A stretch of DNA of 36,538 nucleotides from an uncultured Clostridia bacterium. GTDB lineage: Bacteria; Bacillota; Clostridia; Lachnospirales; CAG-274. Positions 21,067-28,982 of the stretch are shown here, in pieces; within the stretch, counting starts at the first letter, position 1; every line of letters begins with the position of its first letter. A model generated the notes under the pieces. That model was not told the DNA's origin, did not search any database, and saw nothing but the letters and a program-made list of their open reading frames with translations. The translations under genes and the position numbers were made by a program. The stretch lies in contig CALWRD010000105.1 of NCBI GenBank assembly GCA_944383875.1, positions 1 through 36,538 of the forward strand, in the 5' to 3' direction.

Positions 21067-23532
21067 ATGAATTTAAAGTTAAGGAGAACTTTAAGTTCTT
21101 TCCTTGCATTTGTTATGCTGTGCTCTTGTATGGTAGTGGCAAATGCGGGAAGTGTGTTTGCGGCAACGGAAACTTGGTCATATGAGGATAATGGAACAAC
21201 ATTGCCAAGTTGGATTGTTTCATTCGATATAGCGGATGGTGTTGTAACCACAGAAGCATTTAGCTCTGATAGAGGAGCAACATTTGTAGATAATATTTTT
21301 AATAACAATACTTCAAATGCTGTGGCAGGACAAACTGGAATTACTGCTCGAAATTTTTCTATAATAACTTCAGTAGATAATGCAACTGTGAAGTTATATA
21401 TGGTAAGGCAAAATGAAAAGAGTACTACCCTGCAAATAAACAGTGATGCTGGAGAAGCCAATCCCAGTGAATTCACTGTGTATGGAAGAGAGCAGAAGAA
21501 CATCGAAGCAATAAATATAACTTTTACAAATGCTGGTACATACAGCTTTAGTGGAGGAGACGCAGCTACTTGCCTTTTTAGAGCTGAATTAACACAAGAT
21601 GGAAGTGTAACACCCCCTGAAGAAGACACTTACACTGTTTCTCTTAATGCCGGTGAAAATGGTACGACTGCTGTTACAGTTGACGGTGTTGATTTAGTAA
21701 GTGGCACTGAATATGCTGCAAATTCAGAGGTTGTGGTTACTGCAACACCTGATGAAGGATATACGGCTGAGGTTAAAGTTAATGACAGTGCTGTTCCTTT
21801 AACAGATAACAGCTATACATTTACTTTAAGCCAAGATACCAATATAGTTGTTACATATAATGCTGTAGAAGACCCAGAGCCACCTGTGACAGGTGATACA
21901 GTGACATTGGTTGATAAAATTGATCTGTCAAGTATATCCACCGGTTCTGTATCAAGCGGGACATGGGCAGGTAATTTCCAGTTAGTGCCAGATCCAGATA
22001 CGGCGAATACAGACAGCTTAACTGTGGAAAGTGCAGAAAACGTAGAAGTCAATGGAGATACCATCGACAAGTATGTCAGACTTAATCGCAACGATTCAAG
22101 CATTAAGTTTACACCAACAGAAGATGGTACATTATATGTTTGGGCAAGGGGAAACTCTTCCGGTACAACTACACCGGGTATAAAGCTTAGCGACAGTGAT
22201 AAAACTGAAATAACTCAGGATGTTAACAAGGCTGATGGTGCGATAGCTAGAGTTGAATTCCAAATCACTGCAAATGTTGAGTATACTGTTTCCAGAAGTG
22301 CGGGAACAGGTACAAACATCTATCTGTTAGGTACTACAGTGCCTTGTGAAGGTTCTACTGAGCCTGTAGAGCCTACGGTCGGAGTACAGGTTATTCCGGA
22401 CCAAACTGAGGATGAGGGGTCCGGTATAATTACGCTTACATACACATTTTCGGACAAAACCGGCAATCTTGTAAATGTTATCGAAGAGAGAGCTAACACA
22501 TCTGCTTACGCTACAGTAGGCAACCTTCAGGAGATTGCTCCGGGAATTGATGAAACTGCGGAAGAAGTGTATGAACGCGGTGATGCAGTGAATACATATG
22601 TAACCTTATCAAGTGACGGCGCAACATTATACGATAATAGTACAGATTATACCACAAGACTTGCTATTCCTTTTATTGAAGATGCAGGTACAACTACCAT
22701 AACAGGTACTGTTACAATAGAGGAAGACGCTTCAACGGCTTCAAGCTGGAATATAATTGATATGGGTCCCGTTGCTCTTAGATATGATAGAGGTACACTA
22801 TATTTATATGATCCAGAAGCAGGAGCACAGGTAACAGGCTCGAGCAGCATGAGTTGCTCACTCACAGCAGGAACAGTTATAGATTTTGAACTGGCAATGA
22901 ATTTGGATACCCATACAGCAACTGCCAATATAACTGTTGGTGATACATCGGCTACTATGACAGGTAATGTCAGTCCAAACAGCGATACCGGTGTATATGA
23001 AATTATGGACTGGATTGTATTTGGTACAGGTGGTTCTACAACTAACAGAGATATTACAGTGTCTGATTTGACTATTACCGATACAAACGGTGCGTCTATC
23101 ATAGGTATTAACGGAACTGCACCTGAAGATGGAGGTTATGAATTTGTTGAAAATGATACTGCAAATAACCCTGTAAATGTTGCATTACTTAGAAGAGGTT
23201 TCAACTATTACATTGTGTCAGTTATAAAAAACGAAGCTGTCACATCAGGTGAATACGCAGAAGTTGTTCAGAATGTTCTATATCCATTAGTGGATGGAAT
23301 AAGGCAAGACGACGGGGTTTATAACGAGTTAGATCGCTCAAATGAAGTGTTTGAGGGTATAGAAGTTAATGGTACGGTATATACCGCAACAGACTTCGGC
23401 GGTCAAGAGGGAGATTATCTCTTTGCCTCTCGTATAGAGAACGATGTTCAAGAAACCATTATGAATATGAGAAATAATATTCTGCAAAGAATAGCTACTG
23501 TATTGACACCAAATGCAGAAGCTGCGGCATAA
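21067..23532 (+). CDS. Large exported surface protein with beta-rich repeat modules
   Basis: An 821-residue exported protein. Residues 1-32 are a type I signal peptide ending SVFA-AT. Then come a beta-sandwich-like module (~33-178), a YTVSLNAGENGT... bacterial repeat module (~190-270, of the kind found in Firmicute surface proteins), a second beta-sandwich module (~280-435, ending TNIYLLGTTV), further beta-rich segments with concanavalin-like character (~470-690), and a helical tail ending VLTPNAEAAA. The sandwich modules resemble carbohydrate-binding units of extracellular Clostridial enzymes, but no catalytic domain is recognised. ATG 21067 is preferred over 21058, which overlaps the AAGGAGG site at 21051-21057. 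A 48-residue gene starts 19 bases after the stop. Ligand and role unknown; no sortase motif or S-layer repeats seen. Confidence 0.7.
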   Translation: MNLKLRRTLSSFLAFVMLCSCMVVANAGSVFAATETWSYEDNGTTLPSWIVSFDIADGVVTTEAFSSDRGATFVDNIFNNNTSNAVAGQTGITARNFSIITSVDNATVKLYMVRQNEKSTTLQINSDAGEANPSEFTVYGREQKNIEAINITFTNAGTYSFSGGDAATCLFRAELTQDGSVTPPEEDTYTVSLNAGENGTTAVTVDGVDLVSGTEYAANSEVVVTATPDEGYTAEVKVNDSAVPLTDNSYTFTLSQDTNIVVTYNAVEDPEPPVTGDTVTLVDKIDLSSISTGSVSSGTWAGNFQLVPDPDTANTDSLTVESAENVEVNGDTIDKYVRLNRNDSSIKFTPTEDGTLYVWARGNSSGTTTPGIKLSDSDKTEITQDVNKADGAIARVEFQITANVEYTVSRSAGTGTNIYLLGTTVPCEGSTEPVEPTVGVQVIPDQTEDEGSGIITLTYTFSDKTGNLVNVIEERANTSAYATVGNLQEIAPGIDETAEEVYERGDAVNTYVTLSSDGATLYDNSTDYTTRLAIPFIEDAGTTTITGTVTIEEDASTASSWNIIDMGPVALRYDRGTLYLYDPEAGAQVTGSSSMSCSLTAGTVIDFELAMNLDTHTATANITVGDTSATMTGNVSPNSDTGVYEIMDWIVFGTGGSTTNRDITVSDLTITDTNGASIIGINGTAPEDGGYEFVENDTANNPVNVALLRRGFNYYIVSVIKNEAVTSGEYAEVVQNVLYPLVDGIRQDDGVYNELDRSNEVFEGIEVNGTVYTATDFGGQEGDYLFASRIENDVQETIMNMRNNILQRIATVLTPNAEAAA

Positions 23533-23551
23533 GAAAAGGAGGTAAAATAAT

Positions 23552-23698
23552 ATGAAAAAAGTATATACAAATCCGGAAATTGTTTTTACCTCTTTTGAGG
23601 CAAACGATAGCTTAATGGCAGCAATAAATCCAAGAAGTTATAATCAGACATCGTTTAAGCGTAATAGTGCTAATGTATTTACTGAACAAATGCAATAA
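23552..23698 (+). CDS. 48-residue peptide, possible precursor or secreted small protein
   Basis: A short gene directly downstream of the exported protein and before the terminator. It has an AAAAGGAGG ribosome site nine to ten bases upstream of ATG. The sequence begins MKKVYTNPEIVFTSFEANDS and continues with LMAAINPRSYNQTSFKRNSA, ending in FTEQMQ. The opening M-K-K-x-Y-x-x-P-E-I-x-F pattern recurs in many small, poorly known Clostridial proteins, some of which are precursor peptides; there is no Cys here, so thioether bridges or disulfides are not possible. No modifying enzyme is nearby. Gene call good because of the ribosome site and position; function not known. Confidence 0.6.
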   Translation: MKKVYTNPEIVFTSFEANDSLMAAINPRSYNQTSFKRNSANVFTEQMQ

Positions 23699-23709
23699 TT
23701 AAAACTTTT

Positions 23710-23736
23710 AAAGGGGCATCTTCGGATGCCTCTTTT
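23710..23736 (+). terminator. Terminator of the exported-protein / peptide unit
   Basis: AAAGGGGCATC (23710-23720), loop TTCG, GATGCCTCTTT (23725-23735), an 11-bp stem with one wobble pair and a very stable UUCG loop. Confidence 0.85.
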
Positions 23737-23746
23737 ATACAAACAG

Positions 23747-24013
23747 TAACGGGGGCTGTCGCCCTTGCAAGAAAAACACTTTTGCTACGCAAAAGCCAGC
23801 CTTTGGCTGTCCGAAAAGCACGTTTGCCTTTGGCAAAAGCAAGGCTGCGCCTTGGCGGATTACCTTTTTCCGGTGCAGAATTAATTTCTTTAGGCTCATA
23901 ATTAAAGTCTGCGACGTTTTTATATACCAGCAATTTCAGTATTTCGCTGAAATAATAAAATTTATTCAAAATTTTGCAGCAAATTAGGGGCTGTTAATGC
24001 GACAGCCCCGTTA
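23747..24013. mobile_element. MITE-like palindrome-rich repeat element
   Basis: A 267-bp stretch bounded by imperfect inverted repeats TAACGGGGGCTGTCGC (23747-23762) and GCGACAGCCCCGTTA (23999-24013), differing by one G. Both ends carry TA, the target duplicated by IS630/Tc1-type elements. Inside are small perfect hairpins: TTTTGC-TAC-GCAAAA (23780-23794), AGCCAGCC-TTTGGCTG (23794-23809), TTTGCC-TTT-GGCAAA (23823-23837), and ATTTCAG-TATTTCG-CTGAAAT (23933-23953). No protein is convincing. Non-autonomous mobile repeat is the best guess. Confidence 0.45.
23987..24009 (-). terminator. Hairpin likely ending tmcAL transcription
   Basis: GGGGCTGT (23987-23994) pairs with ACAGCCCC (24002-24009). 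On the minus strand it is followed by TAATTT. Its right arm is also the right arm of the MITE-like inverted repeat, so two foldings compete. Confidence 0.45.
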
Positions 24014-24063
24014 TATTTTGTTTAAATAAAATTATTTTGTTAAAGATCTGTTTATTTGCAATA

Positions 24064-25239
24064 TTACTCTGCTATCACAAGCGGTTCCGTCAGATCCTTA
24101 TTAACTGCTCCGCTAAGGGGCATATAATACATATTGGTTGCAAATATTTCCTTATCATACAAACCTTTTGGTGCATTTTTTACATTGGTTATTACAGGTA
24201 CCTTTGCTTTTTCCGCAAGCTCCGACACCAGATGAGCCTTACTGCGTTTAAAGCCCAGTACTCTTATATATTTAACCCCATTTGTCATATCAATATCCGT
24301 CTTTTTTATATCCAGCAAAATATGCAACAGTGCCCTTCTTACCCTTGAGTGGGTATATCTCTTGCTCTTAACTGCATTTGCAAGTTCCGTTATGCTTTCA
24401 AAGGCGGTTATGGAAGGTATTCGATTTTCAAGTCCCTCTGTTATTCCGTCTATCAGCGCAAGATCCTGAGGATTTTCCGTGCGAAGTATATATTTAAGTG
24501 CGTCTGTATACAGGTCAATATGAGGCAGCTTATTTTCAAGCACTTCCTTAAGCAGTTCATAGCAGTTGGATGGAATAGCAGAGAGTGCAATATCCGTTTC
24601 ACAATTATACAGGCTGTGCCTTATTGCTGCGGCGGATGAAATTTCCCCGGTCATTGCCATGCTGTTATATGCGTTCACCTCACGCTTTATGGTGACAGGT
24701 AAAATTGTGCTTTTAAGTCGGTCAAGGGCACGGAGATATTCCAGAGCAAGTATATTGTTGGACTTTGAAAGAAAACTCATATCCCTTGACAGTATTTCAC
24801 TAAGTGCTCCCTCCCTTGCGGCAGCATAGCTTATACCTTCATTAAGTCTTTTGTGTAAAGCTGCCTTAAATGCCGGTGTTTCGTTATTCAGCAGATTTGC
24901 AGCCTCCTTAAACAGGTCTATATCTCCCGCTTCCGTGCCGAAGGAGACTATATCTATCATACCGCTTTTGTTAAGGGTGTCCACAGCCCCGAAGGCGAAT
25001 ACATCCGCCGCCCCTGTGGCATAGCATACGGGCAGCTCCAGCACCATATCAACACCGTTTATAAGTGCCGCTCTGGTACGCAGGAACTTGTCCGCTATTG
25101 CGGGTTCCCCACGCTGTACAAAGCAGCCGCTCATTACTGCAATTACATTTTCCGCCTCTGTCAAAGCCAGTGTGTTTGATATATGCAGCCTGTGCCCCTT
25201 GTGAAAGGGATTGTATTCAGCTATTATTCCGACATTCAT
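24064..25239 (-). CDS. tmcAL: tRNA(Met) cytidine acetate ligase
   Basis: A 391-residue protein. GIIAEYNPFHKGHRLH at the start is the nucleotide-binding H-x-G-H segment of this nucleotidyltransferase-like family (formerly YlbM/DUF795). SGCFVQRGEPAIADKFLRTRAAL and FLSKSNNILALEYLRAL are further family blocks. TmcAL acetylates the wobble cytidine of elongator tRNA-Met, using acetate and ATP, which keeps AUA codons from being misread. The frame extends to 25275, but ATG 25239 is preferred because AGAGG lies seven bases upstream and homologues begin there. The gene is divergent from pta-ackA, whose enzymes make acetate. It has its own promoter with a perfect -35. Confidence 0.9.
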   Translation of the reverse strand: MNVGIIAEYNPFHKGHRLHISNTLALTEAENVIAVMSGCFVQRGEPAIADKFLRTRAALINGVDMVLELPVCYATGAADVFAFGAVDTLNKSGMIDIVSFGTEAGDIDLFKEAANLLNNETPAFKAALHKRLNEGISYAAAREGALSEILSRDMSFLSKSNNILALEYLRALDRLKSTILPVTIKREVNAYNSMAMTGEISSAAAIRHSLYNCETDIALSAIPSNCYELLKEVLENKLPHIDLYTDALKYILRTENPQDLALIDGITEGLENRIPSITAFESITELANAVKSKRYTHSRVRRALLHILLDIKKTDIDMTNGVKYIRVLGFKRSKAHLVSELAEKAKVPVITNVKNAPKGLYDKEIFATNMYYMPLSGAVNKDLTEPLVIAE

Positions 25240-25274
25240 ATTTTTTCCTCTTTCTATTAATCTGCCTTTCCTCA

Positions 25275-25303
25275 ATTAAAACATTAAACGTCTGAAATGT
25301 CAA
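25275..25303 (-). promoter_or_regulatory. Sigma-A promoter of tmcAL
   Basis: On the minus strand TTGACA (25298-25303), 17-base spacer, TTTAAT (25275-25280). Confidence 0.75.
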
Positions 25304-25425
25304 TTCATAATACAAAAATTATTAACTCAGAAATGGCAGGAAAGACGAAAGCACTATTGTAATATTTGTTAAAAAAGACTTGCTGCTTTTTTTGAAAATT
25401 ATAAATTTTTTTATGAAAAAATCTA

Positions 25426-25454
25426 TTGTATATATATGTTAAAAGGTTTATAAT
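25426..25454 (+). promoter_or_regulatory. Sigma-A promoter of pta
   Basis: TTGTAT (25426-25431), 17-base spacer, TATAAT (25449-25454), in a very AT-rich setting. The leader is about 70 bases. Confidence 0.7.
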
Positions 25455-25528
25455 AAAAGTAATAATGAATATCTGCGGCAATGCTGCGGCTGTTCCATTA
25501 ATTCACTTAACGGAAAGGGGAACTTTTA

Positions 25529-26527
25529 ATGAACTTTTTAGAATCAATTAAAGAAAGAGCAAGAGCTGACAAAAAGACCATTGTTTTACCTGAATCGATG
25601 GATAAAAGAACCTTTGAGGCAGCCGAGAAAATTTTGAAGGAAGGCATTGCCAATCTTATTATTATCGGTACTCCCGAAGAGATTGAAGAAAACAGCAAGG
25701 GCTTTGATATATCCGGTGCCACTATCGTTGATCCGTTTAACGATCCAAACAAGCAGAAGTATATCGACAAGTTTGTTGAGCTTAGAGCCAAGAAGGGTGT
25801 AACTGCCGAGATGGCTAAGGAGCAGATGGAGAAGGACTATATGTACTATGCCTGCCTTATGTGTAAGTGCGGCGATGCTGACGGTGCCGTATCTGGTGCC
25901 TGCCATTCAACAGGCAATACTATTCGTCCTGCACTTCAGCTGCTTAAGACTAAGCCCGGCATCAGCTCCGTTTCAGGCTTCTTTGTAATGGATGTTCCTG
26001 ACTGTGAGTTTGGCGACAACGGTCTTTTCGTTTTTGCTGATTGTGCCGTTAATACTGACCTTGATTCCGCAAAGCTTGCCGAGATTGCAGGTCTTTCCGC
26101 TGAGTCCTTTAAGACCTTTGTAGGAGGCGAGCCTAAGGTTGCTATGCTTTCTTACTCTTCAAAGGGCAGCGCTAAGCATGATGATGTAACCAAGGTGGCA
26201 GAGGCAGTTAAGATTGCTCATGAAAAGTTCCCTGATCTTCAGCTTGACGGAGAGCTTCAGCTTGATGCTGCGCTTGTGCCTGAGGTTGGTGAGCTTAAGG
26301 CTCCGGGCAGCCCTGTTGCAGGTCATGCAAACACACTTGTATTCCCAAGCCTTGAGGCAGGTAACATCGGCTACAAGCTTGTTCAGAGACTTGCTAAGGC
26401 AGAGGCTTACGGTCCTGTGCTTCAGGGTCTTTCAATGCCTGTAAACGACCTCTCAAGAGGCTGCTTTGCCGATGACATCGTAGGCGTAGTTGCTATGACA
26501 GCTGTTCAGGCTCAGTTAAGCAAATAA
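25529..26527 (+). CDS. pta: Phosphate acetyltransferase
   Basis: A 332-residue protein of standard short Pta length. It converts acetyl-CoA and phosphate to acetyl phosphate, the first step of acetate formation. Recognisable blocks are IVLPESMDKRTFEAA, DADGAVSGACHSTGNTIRPALQ, VSGFFVMDVPDC, VAMLSYSSKGSAKHDDV and the C-terminal LVFPSLEAGNIGYKLVQRL with GPVLQGLSMPVNDLSRGC. Start supported by GGAAAGGGGAAC. Codon use is strongly biased (many CTT, AAG, GGT), as for a highly expressed gene. The acetate kinase gene follows after a 200-base structured gap, so the two can be expressed to different levels. Confidence 0.95.
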   Translation: MNFLESIKERARADKKTIVLPESMDKRTFEAAEKILKEGIANLIIIGTPEEIEENSKGFDISGATIVDPFNDPNKQKYIDKFVELRAKKGVTAEMAKEQMEKDYMYYACLMCKCGDADGAVSGACHSTGNTIRPALQLLKTKPGISSVSGFFVMDVPDCEFGDNGLFVFADCAVNTDLDSAKLAEIAGLSAESFKTFVGGEPKVAMLSYSSKGSAKHDDVTKVAEAVKIAHEKFPDLQLDGELQLDAALVPEVGELKAPGSPVAGHANTLVFPSLEAGNIGYKLVQRLAKAEAYGPVLQGLSMPVNDLSRGCFADDIVGVVAMTAVQAQLSK

Positions 26528-26540
26528 GAATTTATTCAAA

Positions 26541-26655
26541 GAAAAATCTTTTTGCGAGCCGTAGGCTGAAAATTTAGCGTCTAGTCGTTTTGAGCAAAGC
26601 GAAATAGACGAAGCGTTAAAAATTTCCGAGCAAAAAGAGGAATTTTCAATATTAG
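26541..26655 (+). repeat. Palindromic, structured element between pta and ackA
   Basis: CGTCTA-GT-CGTTTT-GAGC-AAAGCG-AAA-TAGACG (26578-26610) forms a two-part hairpin. It is enclosed by CTTTTTGC (26549-26556) and GCAAAAAG (26631-26638), so about 90 bases could fold as one unit. AGCC-GTA-GGCT (26559-26569) is a further hairpin. Not coding; may be an mRNA processing or stabilising element, or a dispersed repeat. Confidence 0.5.
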
Positions 26656-26660
26656 CTTGG

Positions 26661-26689
26661 TTCTTATCGCAAGCGAATAAGAATTTTTT
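26661..26689 (+). terminator. Terminator between pta and ackA
   Basis: TTCTTATCGC (26661-26670) pairs with GCGAATAAGAA (26673-26683) with one bulged A, followed by six T. It probably limits read-through from pta into ackA. No clear promoter is visible between it and ackA, so some read-through is expected. Confidence 0.7.
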
Positions 26690-26728
26690 AAGGAAAATTA
26701 CACAGGAAACGAATAAAGGAGAAAATTA

Positions 26729-27925
26729 ATGAAAATACTGGTTATTAATTGCGGAAGTTCATCTTTAAAGTATCAGCTTTTTAACATGGATACAAATGAA
26801 GTAATGGCTAAGGGCCTTTGTGAAAGAATAGGTATCGAAGGCTCCAACCTTCAGCATACTGCCGCAGGCAAGGACAAGGTTGTTATTGAAGCTGCTATGC
26901 CTACTCATGACGAGGCTATCAAGCTTGTTATGGATGCTCTTGTTTCACCTGAATATGGCGTTATCAAGAGCGTTGACGAAATCGACGGTGTAGGTCACAG
27001 AGTGCTCCACGGCAGCAAGTATTTCAGCGCATCATGCATCGTTACAGATGAGGTTAAGGATGTTGTAAGAAAGTGCTTTGACCTTGGACCTCTTCACAAT
27101 CCCGCTAACCTTATGGGTATTGAGGCTTGTGAAAGAATTATGCCCGGTACACCTAACGTTGCCGTATTTGATACAGCCTTCCATCAGACTATGCCTCCAA
27201 AGGCTTATATGTATGCTCTTCCATATGAGTTCTATGAGAAGTATGACGTAAGAAGATATGGCTTCCACGGTACCAGCCACAGATACGTAACCCAGAGGGC
27301 TGTCGCTATGCTTGGCGGCAAGGCTGAGGGTACCAAGATCATTACCTGTCATCTTGGCAACGGTTCTTCCATCGCTGCTGTTAAGGACGGCAAGGTCATT
27401 GATACAAGTATGGGTCTTACTCCTCTTGCAGGCTTTGAAATGGGTACACGCTGCGGTGACATTGACCCTGCTATCGTACCTTATATAATGAAGAAAGAGG
27501 GCTACACTCCTGATGAGATGGACACTGTTATGAACAAGAAGTCCGGTATCCTCGGTGTTACAGGTCGTTCAAGCGACTTCAGAGATGTTGAGGAAGGTAT
27601 GAATCAGGGTGACGAGAGATGTAAGCTTGCCCTTGATATGTTCAGGTATCAGATTGCTAAGTACATCGGTTCCTACTATGTAGCACTGGGTGGCTGTGAC
27701 GCTGTTGTATTTACAGCAGGTATCGGTGAGAACAATTCAGGTCACAGGGCAGCTATCTGTGAATACCTTAAGTGCTTTGGTATGGAAATTGATCCTGAGA
27801 AAAATGCCCAAAGAGGTAAGGAGATTGACTTCGCTACCGAAAACTCCAAGATCAGGGCTTTCCTTATCCCTACAAACGAGGAGCTTATGATTGCTCAGGA
27901 TACAAAAGAATTGCTTGACAAATAA
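26729..27925 (+). CDS. ackA: Acetate kinase
   Basis: A 398-residue protein, exactly the usual length. It converts acetyl phosphate and ADP to acetate and ATP, the energy-yielding end of acetate fermentation. Motifs are the start ILVINCGSSSLKYQLF, VFDTAFHQTMP with the catalytic Asp, YGFHGTSHRYV, CHLGNGSSIAAVKDGK, DTSMGLTPLAGFEMGTRCGDIDP with the catalytic Arg region, and FTAGIGENN near the end. All are intact. Start supported by AAAGGAGAAAATT. Codon use is as biased as in pta. Downstream is the DUF177-rpmF pair. Confidence 0.97.
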   Translation: MKILVINCGSSSLKYQLFNMDTNEVMAKGLCERIGIEGSNLQHTAAGKDKVVIEAAMPTHDEAIKLVMDALVSPEYGVIKSVDEIDGVGHRVLHGSKYFSASCIVTDEVKDVVRKCFDLGPLHNPANLMGIEACERIMPGTPNVAVFDTAFHQTMPPKAYMYALPYEFYEKYDVRRYGFHGTSHRYVTQRAVAMLGGKAEGTKIITCHLGNGSSIAAVKDGKVIDTSMGLTPLAGFEMGTRCGDIDPAIVPYIMKKEGYTPDEMDTVMNKKSGILGVTGRSSDFRDVEEGMNQGDERCKLALDMFRYQIAKYIGSYYVALGGCDAVVFTAGIGENNSGHRAAICEYLKCFGMEIDPEKNAQRGKEIDFATENSKIRAFLIPTNEELMIAQDTKELLDK

Positions 27926-28000
27926 TAACTAAAGTCGTATAATAAACAATGGACTGTGTGTCGGCGGGTTTGCCGGCATATACGGAACAGGAGTGTTTTT

Positions 28001-28498
28001 ATGCTTATAAATGTTAGTAACCTTGCACCTAAGCAGACCATTCCCGTAAGCTTTACGGGTCAGGAGCTCACCATACCCCGTACGGGCGGTGATGTTAAGG
28101 CTTTGGTTGATGTGGAGGGTACGCTGAGCTATGATGGCAGGGCGGCATATACTCTCGAAGCTGAGGTTAGAGCGGTTTTAAGTTTAAATTGCGACTTGTG
28201 TCTTAAACCTTTTAAATCTGAAATTACTTTCACTGTAAATGAAGTGTTTTGCAATGAGATAAATCCGGAAGAAGAGTTTTGGGACTTTTCAGATAAGACG
28301 ATTGATTTAAAACCTGCGGTTGTAGCTGACATTCTGCTTAATATGCCTATGAGGGCAGTGTGTTCCGATGACTGTAAAGGGCTGTGCCCCAAGTGCGGCC
28401 ACAATCTTAACGAGGGGGATTGCTCCTGTGACAAGGTGCAGCGCAACCCTCAATTTGAAAAGTTGTTGACTCTTTTTAAAGATGATAAGGAGGTGTAG
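28001..28498 (+). CDS. yceD: YceD/DUF177 family protein (23S rRNA-related)
   Basis: A 165-residue protein of the DUF177 family, which nearly always precedes rpmF. Typical parts are LEAEVRAVLSLNCDLCLKPF (CxxC pair), NEVF..., and the C-terminal cluster CSDDCKGLCPKCGHNLNEGDCSC with a Cys-rich probable zinc site. Bacterial and plastid relatives are needed for 23S rRNA accumulation or processing. The frame is open from 27956, but ATG 28001 is preferred because AGGAG lies seven bases upstream. It is separated from rpmF by only 2 bases, so the two are co-translated. Confidence 0.9.
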   Translation: MLINVSNLAPKQTIPVSFTGQELTIPRTGGDVKALVDVEGTLSYDGRAAYTLEAEVRAVLSLNCDLCLKPFKSEITFTVNEVFCNEINPEEEFWDFSDKTIDLKPAVVADILLNMPMRAVCSDDCKGLCPKCGHNLNEGDCSCDKVQRNPQFEKLLTLFKDDKEV

Positions 28499-28500
28499 AA

Positions 28501-28683
28501 ATGTCTATTTGTCCTAAGGGAAAAATGTCTAAGTCAAAGAGAGATAAGAGAAAGGCTCAGAGCTGGCAGATTGCTACTCCAACTCTTGTAAGATGCTCTA
28601 AGTGCGGTGAGCTTATGAGACCTCATAGGGTTTGCAAGAGCTGCGGTTCTTACAATAAGAGAACTGTTATCAACGTTGACTGA
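28501..28683 (+). CDS. rpmF: Ribosomal protein bL32
   Basis: A 60-residue large-subunit ribosomal protein. KGKMSKSKRDKRKAQSW at the start and a zinc ribbon with two CxxC pairs (CSKCGELMRPHRVCKSCG) are diagnostic, so this is the zinc-binding (C+) form. AAGGAGGTGTAG is a very strong ribosome site overlapping the end of the DUF177 gene. In many Bacillota plsX and acpP follow rpmF; here a terminator and a pilin-like operon follow instead. Confidence 0.96.
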   Translation: MSICPKGKMSKSKRDKRKAQSWQIATPTLVRCSKCGELMRPHRVCKSCGSYNKRTVINVD

Positions 28684-28710
28684 TAAAAAGAAAAAATGAT
28701 TTTGATTTAT

Positions 28711-28743
28711 ACGCCGTGGGCTGTATGCCTGCGGCGTTTTTTC
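28711..28743 (+). terminator. Terminator of the yceD-rpmF unit
   Basis: ACGCCG (28711-28716) pairs with CGGCGT (28732-28737), with an inner GGC/GCC pair, followed by T residues. Confidence 0.8.
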
Positions 28744-28890
28744 TTTTATAATAATAAACTTTTTAACCAAACCGATGCTTCTTTGTGCATTGTGACGGTT
28801 TATTATTGATTTAATGCAAAATTTATTTGTAATTTTGTTTGAAATTCCTATGTACTTTTATTTTAAAATATGTTATGATGTCTTAAATAA

Positions 28891-28929
28891 GTGGGATTTT
28901 AACATAATTTATGCCCACGGCGGTTTTTT
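28891..28929 (+). promoter_or_regulatory. Hairpin with T run in the pilin-operon leader
   Basis: GTGGG (28891-28895) pairs with CCCAC (28914-28918), followed by GGCGG and six T (28924-28929), shortly before the TTG start at 28983. It might act as an attenuator. No clear sigma-A promoter is visible upstream; TTGAAA (28839) with TAAAAT (28864) has a poor 19-base spacing. Confidence 0.35.
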
Positions 28930-28982
28930 CCCGCAATCAAAAATAAATATGTCAATATTATGTTAAAAAGGAGGAACAGGCT

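Noticed and set aside
23679..23969. 96-codon minus-strand frame in the repeat region
   Set aside because: It has no ribosome site and lies in the palindrome-rich element; the translation is what such dispersed repeats give in an open frame, not a protein.
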